DNA of 64,000 nt from Pseudomonadota bacterium (GTDB lineage Bacteria > Pseudomonadota > Alphaproteobacteria > Acetobacterales > Acetobacteraceae): assembly GCA_019351895.1 (NCBI GenBank), contig JABBOH010000008.1, positions 62,001 to 126,000 on the forward strand. Direction: 5' to 3'. Of this stretch, positions 54,214-62,762 are shown piece after piece (positions within the stretch are counted from its first letter, which is position 1; every line of letters begins with the position of its first letter). Made by a program: the position numbers and the translations under genes. The notes under the pieces are model-generated. The model was not told the origin of the DNA. It made no database searches and was given only the letters and a program-made list of their open reading frames with translations.

Positions 54214-55091
54214 GCCCGCGCCTCCGCGCCCGCCTTGGACCGGCGGCTCTGCCAGGCGAGGGCGACGAGCACCGCGAAGGTCACGAGCATGGAAAGCGCG
54301 GCGCCGAACGGCCAGTTGCGGGACGAGGTGAACTGCATCTCGATCAGGCTGCCGATGAGCAGCTGCTTGCCGCCGCCGAGCAAGTCGGGCTGCAGGAATG
54401 CGCCGAGGGCGGGCGCGAAGACGAGCACCGTGCCGGCGGCGATGCCGGGTTTCGTCAGCGGCCAGATGACGCGGCGGAACAGCTGCCAGCGGTTGGCGTA
54501 GAGGTCATAGGCGGCCTCGATGAGTCTCGGGTCCAGCCGCTCCAGCGTCGCGTAGATCGGCAGGACCATGAAGGGCAGGAAGGTGTAGACGAGGCCGAGT
54601 AGGATGGCGCCCTGGTTGTAGAGCAGCGGCAGCGGGTGCTGGATGATGCCGAGCCATTTGAGGAAACCGTTGATGAGGCCCTCATCGCGCAGGATCAGAA
54701 TCCAGCAGTAGGTGCGGATGAGCGTGTTGATCCAGAACGGCAGGGAGACGAGCGTGAGCAGCACCTTCCGACGGTTCGGCGACTGGCAGACGATGTACCA
54801 GGCGACGGGAAAGCCGACGGCGAGGCTGAGCATCGTCGTCAGCAGCGCCAGATACAGCGATCGGACGGCGATCCAGATGTAGTCCGGCATGAAGACGAGG
54901 CTGCCGTCGAAATCCTGGTCGAACAGCATCTGCACGTAGGAGGAGAAGGTCGGCGGCATGGCGACGCCGCCATAGGGATTGGCGGTGAGGAAGGAATAGA
55001 CCAGCGAGATCAGCAGCGGGATCGCGCCGAAGACGAAGATCACGCCGACGGCCGGCAGCAGCAGCCAGAAGACCGGGCGAAGCTTGATCAT
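54210..55091 (-). CDS. potH: Polyamine ABC transporter permease (PotH-like)
   Basis: 293 residues, six transmembrane helices with the EAA loop YATLERLDPRLIEAAYDLYANRWQ. GGVAMPPTFSSYVQMLFD and LVFAPALGAFLQPDLLGGGKQ are typical of PotB/PotH. It pairs with the next gene as the heterodimeric channel. It begins 6 bases after the ATPase stop. Confidence 0.9.
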   Translation of the reverse strand: MIKLRPVFWLLLPAVGVIFVFGAIPLLISLVYSFLTANPYGGVAMPPTFSSYVQMLFDQDFDGSLVFMPDYIWIAVRSLYLALLTTMLSLAVGFPVAWYIVCQSPNRRKVLLTLVSLPFWINTLIRTYCWILILRDEGLINGFLKWLGIIQHPLPLLYNQGAILLGLVYTFLPFMVLPIYATLERLDPRLIEAAYDLYANRWQLFRRVIWPLTKPGIAAGTVLVFAPALGAFLQPDLLGGGKQLLIGSLIEMQFTSSRNWPFGAALSMLVTFAVLVALAWQSRRSKAGAEARA

Positions 55092-55097
55092 GGCGGG

Positions 55098-56210
55098 CTA
55101 ATCCGCAAGCTCCCGCTCGGCATCGGCGGGCCAGGCGAGGCCGACCTCCGTGCCCGGCGCCAGGCGTGCCGCGCCGCGGATGCGCGCACGAACGCGGCCG
55201 CTCGGCACGGTCACTTCCATCAGCGTGTCGGAACCGAGGAAGGTCGCGGAATCGACGACGCCGCGCAGCCGCGCCGGCATGTCCGGGCTGGCGAGCGCCA
55301 CCCGCTCGGGGCGGACGGCAATGACGACGGAGGCGTTGCGGCCGAGCGCCGCGCCGGGGATCAGGTTGGCCTCGCCGATGAAGTCGGCCACGAAACGATT
55401 TGCCGGATTGTCGTAGATTTCCTCGGGCGTGCCGATCTGCTGGATGCGTCCGGTGTTCATCACGGCCAGCCGGTCGGACATGGCAAGAGCCTCCTCCTGG
55501 TCGTGGGTGACAAGGACGAAGGTGATGCCCGTCTCGCGCTGCAGGCGCTTGAGCTCGAACTGCATCTCGCGGCGGAGCTTGAGATCGAGCGCGGATAGCG
55601 GCTCGTCCAGCAGCAGCACCTGCGGGCGAGGCGCGAGCGCGCGGGCGAGCGCGACGCGCTGCTGCTGGCCGCCCGAAAGCTGCGCCGGCTTGCGTTGGCG
55701 AAACGTGTCGAGCTTCACCAGCGCCAGGGTCTCGTTCACCCGTGCCGCGATATCGGGCTTCTTCCAGTTCAGCATCTCGAGGCCGAAGGCGACGTTCTGC
55801 GCGACGGTCAGATGCGGGAACAGCGCGTAGTTCTGGAAGACCATGTTCACCGGACGCGTGCGCGGCGGCAGGCTGGCGACATCGCGGCCCTGCAGGCGGA
55901 TTTCGCCGGTCGTCGGGTGTTCGAAGCCCGCGATCATGCGCAGCAGCGTCGTCTTGCCGCATCCCGAGGGACCGAGGAGCGTGAAGAACTCCTTCTCCTC
56001 GATGGAGACGTTGATGGCTTCTAGCGCCTTGTGCCCGTTGGTCGGGTCGCCGAAGATCTTCTCGACCTGCACGACTTCGATCAGATGACGGAGCGGATCG
56101 GGCTGCGGGACCATGCGGGTCACCGGTCGATCGGCGTCACTCAGCGCAACAGAAGCCATGCGGGCGCGGTCTCCGTCGGTGGAGGTTTTCAGGGCTGCCA
56201 TGTGCAGCAT
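55098..56210 (-). CDS. potG: Polyamine ABC transporter ATP-binding protein (PotG/PotA-like)
   Basis: 370 residues; ATGs at 56201 and 56159 are alternative starts. Walker [11 protein letters not shown]-loop [13 protein letters not shown], signature [15 protein letters not shown], Walker [12 protein letters not shown] and the switch His in [12 protein letters not shown] are followed by a C-terminal TOBE regulatory domain (~300-365). It energises polyamine uptake. It is the first gene of a five-gene minus-strand operon and has a sigma-54-like promoter just upstream. Confidence 0.92.
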   Translation of the reverse strand: MLHMAALKTSTDGDRARMASVALSDADRPVTRMVPQPDPLRHLIEVVQVEKIFGDPTNGHKALEAINVSIEEKEFFTLLGPSGCGKTTLLRMIAGFEHPTTGEIRLQGRDVASLPPRTRPVNMVFQNYALFPHLTVAQNVAFGLEMLNWKKPDIAARVNETLALVKLDTFRQRKPAQLSGGQQQRVALARALAPRPQVLLLDEPLSALDLKLRREMQFELKRLQRETGITFVLVTHDQEEALAMSDRLAVMNTGRIQQIGTPEEIYDNPANRFVADFIGEANLIPGAALGRNASVVIAVRPERVALASPDMPARLRGVVDSATFLGSDTLMEVTVPSGRVRARIRGAARLAPGTEVGLAWPADAERELAD

Positions 56211-56230
56211 GCGACGATGCCATGCCGCAA

Positions 56231-56246
56231 TGCAATCGCCCTGCCA
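56231..56246 (-). promoter_or_regulatory. Sigma-54-type promoter upstream of the polyamine operon
   Basis: On the minus strand TGGCAGG-GCGA-TTGCA: the -24 GG and -12 GC are exactly 12 bases apart, with one mismatch to TGGCACG-N4-TTGCW. The predicted start of transcription is about 10-20 bases before the potG ATG. No convincing NtrC site was found upstream by eye. Confidence 0.6.
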
Positions 56247-56285
56247 GCAACGGCGCGCCGAAAAGATCGGCGGCTGGCCGCGCGC

Positions 56286-57548
56286 CTAGAAGTGCGCGCC
56301 GATGTCGCGGCGGCAGAAGCCCTGCGGCCAGTCGATCGCATCGACGGCGGCATAGGCGCGGGCGCGCGCCTCGGCGAGGCTCGGCGCGGTCGCGTTGATG
56401 ACGAGCACGCGGCCGCCATCCGCGACCAGGGTGTCGTGCTCGAGTCGCGTGCCCGCCTGGAAGACGGACACCTCGGCACCGGCCTCCGCTGCCGCGAGCC
56501 CGGTGATGGCGCTGCCCCGTTGATAGGCACCGGGATAGCCCGCCGCCGCCATCACCACCGAGACGGACGCCTCGGCCCGCCAGGCGAGCGAGCTTCCGGC
56601 GAGCCGGCCCTCGGAGGCCGCGAGGAGCAAGGGCAGGATATCGCTGTCGAGCAGCGGCAGCAGCGTCTCGGCCTCGGGGTCGCCGAAGCGGACGTTGAAC
56701 TCGATCAGCTTCGGCCCGTGCTCCGTCAGCATGAGCCCGGCGAACAGGATGCCGGTGAAGGGGGTGCCGCGCCGTTCCATCTCGGCGAGGGCGGGGTGGA
56801 TGATACCGTCCATCACCGCGATCTGGGTCGCGTGCGTGAAGCCGGGGGGCGGGGCGATCGCCCCCATGCCGCCGGTATTGGGGCCGCGGTCCCCGTCTCC
56901 CACGCGCTTGTGGTCGCGGGCGGCGCCAAGGAAGATCGCGTCCCGCCCGTCACATAGCGCGAAGACCGAGACCTCCTGCCCGACGAGGCATTCCTCAATC
57001 ACGACGGTCGCGCCCGCCGCGCCGAAGCTGCCCTCGCGCAGGCAGGCGATGACGGCGGCCGCGGCCTCGGCCTCTGTCTCGGCGACGACCACGCCTTTGC
57101 CGGCGGCGAGGCCATCCGCTTTGACGACGATGGGCGCGCCGCGACGCCGCACGAAATCGAGCGCGTGGTGCGTGTCGGTGAAGGCTTCCCAGCGTGCGGT
57201 CGGGATGCCGGCGGCGTCCGCGACCTCCTTGGTGAACTGCTTGCTGCCTTCGAGGCGAGCGGCGGCGGCGGTCGGGCCGCAGCAGCGGATGCCGCGGGCG
57301 GCGAGCGCGTCTGTCAGGCCGAGCACCAATGGCGCCTCCGGGCCCGGCACCACGAGATCGATCGCGTTCGCCGCGGCGAATTCGGTGAGCGCCTGGACAT
57401 CGGTCGCCGCGATGGGGACGAGCCCGGCAAGTGCGGCGATCCCGGGATTTCCGGGCGCGCAGAACACGGCCGTGACGAGATGGCTTCGGGCAATAGCCCG
57501 CACCAGGGCATGTTCGCGGGCGCCGGAGCCCACCACCAGAACGCGCAT
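56286..57548 (-). CDS. purD: Phosphoribosylamine--glycine ligase
   Basis: 420 residues, normal GARS length. MRVLVVGSGAREHALVRAI, FCAPGNPGIA, the ATP-grasp block VKADGLAAGKGVVVAETEAEA and EFNVRFGDPEAETLLPLL identify PurD, the second step of purine synthesis. It is divergent from xseA with 87 bases between them. Confidence 0.96.
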   Translation of the reverse strand: MRVLVVGSGAREHALVRAIARSHLVTAVFCAPGNPGIAALAGLVPIAATDVQALTEFAAANAIDLVVPGPEAPLVLGLTDALAARGIRCCGPTAAAARLEGSKQFTKEVADAAGIPTARWEAFTDTHHALDFVRRRGAPIVVKADGLAAGKGVVVAETEAEAAAAVIACLREGSFGAAGATVVIEECLVGQEVSVFALCDGRDAIFLGAARDHKRVGDGDRGPNTGGMGAIAPPPGFTHATQIAVMDGIIHPALAEMERRGTPFTGILFAGLMLTEHGPKLIEFNVRFGDPEAETLLPLLDSDILPLLLAASEGRLAGSSLAWRAEASVSVVMAAAGYPGAYQRGSAITGLAAAEAGAEVSVFQAGTRLEHDTLVADGGRVLVINATAPSLAEARARAYAAVDAIDWPQGFCRRDIGAHF

Positions 57549-57635
57549 CGCCTCGATTCCCCGCCGCTACTTCAAAGGCCCACTATTTCAAGGCCGCCGC
57601 TTCAAGCTGGGGCGCCTCTAGCATAGTCTGCCGCA

Positions 57636-59207
57636 ATGGCCGAAACTCTCGTTCCCCCCGCCGCGCTCCCGTCTACGACGACCAGCAACATCCCCGAATA
57701 CTCGGTCAGCGAAATCTCGGCTGCGGTGAAGCGCACCCTGGAGGGCGCCTTCGGGCGTGTCCGCGTGCGCGGCGAGATCACCGAACTCAAGCGCTATTCC
57801 TCGGGCCACATCTACTTCTCGCTCAAGGACGAGAACGGGAAGCTCTCCGGCATCATCTGGAAATCCGCCGTGTCGCGGCTGGGGCTGGTGCCCGAGAACG
57901 GCGTCGAGGTCATCGCGACCGGGCGCGTCACCGCCTATGGCGAACGGTCGAGCTACCAGATCATCGTCGAGCGGATGGAATACGCGGGCGCCGGCGCGCT
58001 GCTCGCCAAGATCGAGATGCTGCGGGCGCGGCTGGCGGAGGAGGGGCTGTTCGCCGAGACGCGCAAGCGTGCGCTGCCGGTGCTGCCGCGACTCGTGGGC
58101 GTCATCACCTCGGAGCAGGGCGCGGTGCTGCAGGACATCCGCACCACGATCGCGCGGCGGTTCCCCCGCGCCATCCTGCTCTGGCCCGTGCCGGTGCAGG
58201 GCGAGGGGGCGGCGGCGCGGATCGCGGCGGCCATCGCCGGCATGTCGGCGCTGCCGGCGTCAGGGCCGATCCCCCGGCCGGACGTGCTGATCGTGGCGCG
58301 CGGCGGCGGCAGCCTGGAAGACCTCATGGCCTTCAACGACGAGGCGGTGGTGCGCGCGGCGGCGGGCTGCTCGATCCCGCTGATCTCCGCGGTGGGGCAC
58401 GAGACGGATACGACGCTGATCGACTTCGCCTCCGACCGGCGGGCGCCGACGCCGACCGCCGCGGCGGAACTCGCGGTGCCGTCCCGGATCGAACTCGCCG
58501 CCGACGTGGCGCAGAAAACGGGCCGCCTCGCGACCGCGGTTTCGCGGCTGATGGGCGAGGGCCGGCTGCGGGTGACCGGCGCGGGGCGCGGACTGCCCGA
58601 CATGGCCGCCGTCTTGGGGCAGGCGCGGCAGCGGCTGGACGACCGGGCCGAGCGGCTGCGGATGGCGCCGCGCACGCTGCTCATGATGCGCCGCGCGGAA
58701 TGGCGGCACGCGGCGGAGCGGCTGCCGGCGCCGGACGCCTGGCTGGACGGTTTGCGCCGGCAGGTGCGGGAGGCGGAGACGCGGCTGCGGCTCGGCCTGC
58801 CGCAGCTTCTGGGTCTGCGGCGGAACGCGATGGCGCTCGGCGTGCAGGGGCTGGCCTCGGGACTGCGGCACAGGATCGCGGTGCTGGCCCAGGCCGAGGC
58901 GCGGATCAGCGCGCGGCTGCGCCCGGCGCCGGTCGAGGCTGGCCACCGGGAGGCGCGGGCGCATCTGGCGGGGCTTTCGGCGCGGCTCGATTCCGTGTCC
59001 TACATGGCGGTGCTGGAGCGTGGCTTCGCCCTGGTGTCGGACGCGGCGGGCCATCCGCTGACGCGGGCCGAGGAGGTCGGGCGCGGTGCCGCGCTCGCGA
59101 TCCGGTTCGCCGACGGATCGGTGGGGGCCACCGCCGATGGGGGCGATCCGGCGGCGTCCCGCGCGGCGCGGCCCCGTCCGCCGACGCGGCAGGGCTCGTT
59201 GCTGTGA
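57636..59207 (+). CDS. xseA: Exodeoxyribonuclease VII large subunit
   Basis: 523 residues. An N-terminal OB-fold (YSVSEISAAVKRTLEGAFGRVRVRGEITELKRYSSGHIYFSLKDENG) is followed by the conserved catalytic core (GVITSEQGAVLQDI; LIVARGGGSLEDLMAFNDE; SAVGHETDTTLIDFASDRRAPTPTAAAE) and a long helical C-terminus. With XseB it degrades single-stranded DNA. XseB is not adjacent. Confidence 0.95.
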   Translation: MAETLVPPAALPSTTTSNIPEYSVSEISAAVKRTLEGAFGRVRVRGEITELKRYSSGHIYFSLKDENGKLSGIIWKSAVSRLGLVPENGVEVIATGRVTAYGERSSYQIIVERMEYAGAGALLAKIEMLRARLAEEGLFAETRKRALPVLPRLVGVITSEQGAVLQDIRTTIARRFPRAILLWPVPVQGEGAAARIAAAIAGMSALPASGPIPRPDVLIVARGGGSLEDLMAFNDEAVVRAAAGCSIPLISAVGHETDTTLIDFASDRRAPTPTAAAELAVPSRIELAADVAQKTGRLATAVSRLMGEGRLRVTGAGRGLPDMAAVLGQARQRLDDRAERLRMAPRTLLMMRRAEWRHAAERLPAPDAWLDGLRRQVREAETRLRLGLPQLLGLRRNAMALGVQGLASGLRHRIAVLAQAEARISARLRPAPVEAGHREARAHLAGLSARLDSVSYMAVLERGFALVSDAAGHPLTRAEEVGRGAALAIRFADGSVGATADGGDPAASRAARPRPPTRQGSLL

Positions 59208-59217
59208 GGGTTCCGCC

Positions 59218-59850
59218 ATGACCCTCGCGCGGCGCCATCTGCGGGAGGTCGAGCCCGCCTTCGCACCGCTCATCAAGCGCATCGGTCCCTGCCGCATCAA
59301 CCCGGAGCGGGCGCGGGAACCCTTCGAGGCGCTGCTGCGCGCCATCGCCTACCAGCAACTCCACAGCCGCGCGGCCGAGGCCATCCTGGGGCGGTTTCTC
59401 GCCCTCTATCCGGAGGAGGCGTTTCCGAGACCCGAGCAAATCCTGCTCACGGACGTGCTGGCGCTGAAGGGCTGCGGCTGGTCGGAGAACAAGATCGCGG
59501 CGATCCACGACCTCTGCCGCAAGGCGCTGGAGGGCACGGTGCCGACCCGCCGCGCGGCGCAGCGGCTCGACGACGCGGCGCTCATCGAACGTCTGACGAC
59601 GGTGCGCGGCATCGGGCGATGGACGGTCGAGATGCTGCTGATCTTCACGCTGGGGCGGCCGGATGTGCTGCCGATCGACGATTTCGGCGTGCAGGAGGGG
59701 TATCGGATTTTGAACGGCCTGGAAGTCCGGCCGAAGCCCAAGGCCCTGGCCGAGATCGGACGGCCCTGGGCGCCCTACCGCAGTACCGCCGCATGGTACC
59801 TGTGGCGGGCGGCGGACGAGGGAAAGAAGATCGCCTACAAGGCGAGCTAG
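59218..59850 (+). CDS. DNA-3-methyladenine glycosylase II (AlkA/HhH-GPD)
   Basis: 210 residues from the ATG at 59218. The helix-hairpin-helix TVRGIGRWTVEMLLIFTLGRPDVLP leads to Asp154-Asp155 (LPIDDFGVQ), the catalytic acidic pair of AlkA-type enzymes. It is shorter than E. coli AlkA because the N-terminal domain is missing, as in many bacterial members. It excises alkylated bases. It starts 10 bases after xseA and is probably cotranscribed. Confidence 0.9.
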   Translation: MTLARRHLREVEPAFAPLIKRIGPCRINPERAREPFEALLRAIAYQQLHSRAAEAILGRFLALYPEEAFPRPEQILLTDVLALKGCGWSENKIAAIHDLCRKALEGTVPTRRAAQRLDDAALIERLTTVRGIGRWTVEMLLIFTLGRPDVLPIDDFGVQEGYRILNGLEVRPKPKALAEIGRPWAPYRSTAAWYLWRAADEGKKIAYKAS

Positions 59851-59878
59851 GCCCTGGGCGAAACAAGCCCCGGGCAGG

Positions 59879-60210
59879 TTAGGGTTTGCGCGCCGCCTTC
59901 TCGGCGATCCCGCTCGTGCCCTCGCGGCGGGCGAGTTCGCCCCAGACATCCTCGGGCCGCAGGCCGGCATCCACCCAAAGCACCATCAGGTGATAGAGCA
60001 CGTCGGCGCTCTCGGCCACGAGGGCGGGCCGGCTTTCGCCGCGCACCGCCTCGATCACGCATTCGACCGCCTCCTCGCCGAACTTCTGCGCGACCTTGGC
60101 CGTGCCGCGGGCGAGCAGGCGCGCGGAGTGGCTGGTCTCCGGATCGCCGCCGCGGCGGCTCTCGATGGTGGCCCACAGCCGGTCGAGCACGGTCGCGTCG
60201 GTCATCTCGG

Positions 60211-60214
<4 letters not shown>
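59879..60214 (-). CDS. hisE: Phosphoribosyl-ATP pyrophosphatase
   Basis: 111 residues from [17 protein letters not shown]; a second ATG lies three codons later. [34 protein letters not shown] and [18 protein letters not shown] are the MazG-like HisE motifs. It catalyses step two of histidine synthesis. The ATG overlaps the hisF stop by 4 bases (60211-60214). Confidence 0.94.
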
Positions 60215-60984
<770 letters not shown>

Positions 60985-61077
60985 GGCGATACGGGCCTCA
61001 TCGACTCCGTCTTGTGAGCGAGGGAGACGGTTCCCGCAAGGGATTCTGCCCGTCGCCACGTCGCGGGAGATGGCGGC

Positions 61078-62037
61078 ATGAGTCCCGATCACGATCATGG
61101 CGGCCACTCCCATGGCGGCCATTCCCATGGCGGCCACTCCCACATGGGCCACGTCCACGCGCCCGCGAATTTCGGCCGCGCCTTCCTGATCGGCATCATC
61201 CTCAACGTCGGCTTCGTCGGCGCCGAGGTCTTCTACGGCCTGTTGAGCGGATCGGTCGCGCTGATCGCCGATGGCGCCCATAATCTTACGGATGTCCTCG
61301 GCCTCGGCGCGGCATGGCTCGCGACCGTGCTGGCGCGGCGTGCGCCGACGCGCCGCTTCACCTACGGCCTCGGCCGGACGACGATCCTCGCGGCGCTGCT
61401 GAACGCAGGGCTGCTGCTGCTGGCAACCGGCGCGATCTTCCTCGAAGCCATCCAGCGGCTGATCTGGCCTCAGCACGTCGCCGGGATCATCGTCATGATC
61501 GTCGCCGCCGCCGGCATCGCCGTGAACGGCATCAGCGCCCTTCTTTTTGCCTCGGGCCGCAAAGGCGACCTCAACATTCGCGGCACCTTCCAGCACATGC
61601 TGGCCGATGCGATGGTGTCCGTGGGCGTCGTGGTCGCGGCGCTGATCATCACGCTGACCGGCTGGGACCGGATCGACCCGATCATCTCCATCGTCATCTC
61701 GGTCGTTATCCTCGCCGGCACCTGGGGCCTGCTGCGCCAGTCGATCAGCATGTCGCTCGACGCCGTGCCGGACGGGATCGACGCCGCCGCCGTGCGCCAA
61801 TATCTGACTGCGCTGCCCGGCGTGTCCGAGGTCCACGACCTGCACATCTGGTCGATGAGCACGACCGAGACGGCACTCACCGGCCATCTCGTGATGCCCG
61901 GCGTGCATCCGGGCGATCTGTTCCTCCGCGAAACCTCAGACCAGCTTCGCCGCAAGTTCGAGATCGGGCATGCGACGCTGCAGATCGAGATCGACATCGA
62001 GACGCAATGCCGCCTTGCGCCGGACACGGTCGTCTAA
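61078..62037 (+). CDS. Cation diffusion facilitator metal exporter (CzcD/ZitB-like)
   Basis: 319 residues. The cytoplasmic N-terminus is a His-rich [19 protein letters not shown] stretch. Six transmembrane helices follow, with transport-site residues Asp65, His68 and Asp72 ([13 protein letters not shown]) and His/Asp in [13 protein letters not shown], then the C-terminal ferredoxin-like domain ([11 protein letters not shown]). The HD-HD pattern indicates zinc, with possible cobalt or cadmium, exported by proton antiport. Confidence 0.92.
   Translation: MSPDHDHGGHSHGGHSHGGHSHMGHVHAPANFGRAFLIGIILNVGFVGAEVFYGLLSGSVALIADGAHNLTDVLGLGAAWLATVLARRAPTRRFTYGLGRTTILAALLNAGLLLLATGAIFLEAIQRLIWPQHVAGIIVMIVAAAGIAVNGISALLFASGRKGDLNIRGTFQHMLADAMVSVGVVVAALIITLTGWDRIDPIISIVISVVILAGTWGLLRQSISMSLDAVPDGIDAAAVRQYLTALPGVSEVHDLHIWSMSTTETALTGHLVMPGVHPGDLFLRETSDQLRRKFEIGHATLQIEIDIETQCRLAPDTVV
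61096..61140 (+). repeat. 15-bp tandem repeat in the exporter His-rich N-terminus
   Basis: Three units of catggcggccactcc (the middle one with t for c) encode three HGGHS repeats, so metal-ligand number could change by slippage. Confidence 0.9.
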
Positions 62038-62100
62038 GGCCGTCCGCGTGCGGCCGAGAACGTCATCGTGAGTTGATCAAGCCGGCATCCTGGTAGTATC

Positions 62101-62117
62101 GTCTTTTCAGAAAAGAC
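62101..62117. promoter_or_regulatory. Perfect 17-bp palindrome before the GbsR-type gene
   Basis: Arms GTCTTTTC (62101-62108) and GAAAAGAC (62110-62117) around a single A. It lies just after a weak promoter (TTGATC at 62073-62078; TAGTAT at 62094-62099, 15-base spacing) and 6 bases before the start codon, i.e. over the expected transcription start. This is an ideal place for autorepression by the encoded regulator. Confidence 0.7.
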
Positions 62118-62123
62118 TGAAAG

Positions 62124-62762
62124 TTGAAGCCTGTGGAATTATCTCCGGTCGTGCAGGCCTTCGTTCTGCATTTTGGCGAAATGGGCAGCCGCTGGGGCAT
62201 CAACCGGACGGTGGGGCAAATCTGCGCCTTGCTGTTCCTGTCCGGGCGTCCTCTGCCGGCCGACGAGATCGCCGAGGCGCTCGGCTTCTCGCGCTCGAAC
62301 GTTTCGATGGGTTTGAAGGAGCTGCAGTCCTGGCGGCTCGTGCGCCTTCAGCATCTGCCGGGCGACCGGCGCGAGCATTTCTCCACCCCGGACGACGTTT
62401 GGCAAATCGTCCGCACCCTGGCCGAGGAGCGGCGGCGCCGCGAACTCGACCCGACGCTATCGGTTCTGCGGGACCTGCTGCTCGACAAGGTCGCGAGCCC
62501 CGAGGACCGGCACGCGCATGCGCGGATGCGGGAGATGCACGACCTGCTCGAACTCATCACCCGATGGTCCGAGGACATTCAAAAGCTCGAAACCGATCAG
62601 CTGGTCGAGCTTATCCGCCTCGGCGGCCGCGTCGTGCGGCTGCTGGAACTGAAGAACAGGCTTCCCCTGATCGGCCGCGGCGGCAAAGCCGGTGCGGGCG
62701 ACAAGGCAGACGACTCGCGTCCGACGGACGAGAGCTCTTTTGACGAGGACCTCATGTCATGA
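62124..62762 (+). CDS. GbsR/MarR-type transcriptional regulator
   Basis: 212 residues from a TTG at 62124; a GTG at 62133 is an alternative. FGEMGSRWGINRTVGQICALLFLSGRPLPADEIAEALGFSRSNVSMGLKEL is the GbsR-type winged helix. A helical C-terminal region and an acidic tail follow. Its stop overlaps the cydA ATG by 4 bases, so regulator and oxidase are one transcript and it probably controls the oxidase operon through the palindrome upstream. Confidence 0.87.
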   Translation: MKPVELSPVVQAFVLHFGEMGSRWGINRTVGQICALLFLSGRPLPADEIAEALGFSRSNVSMGLKELQSWRLVRLQHLPGDRREHFSTPDDVWQIVRTLAEERRRRELDPTLSVLRDLLLDKVASPEDRHAHARMREMHDLLELITRWSEDIQKLETDQLVELIRLGGRVVRLLELKNRLPLIGRGGKAGAGDKADDSRPTDESSFDEDLMS

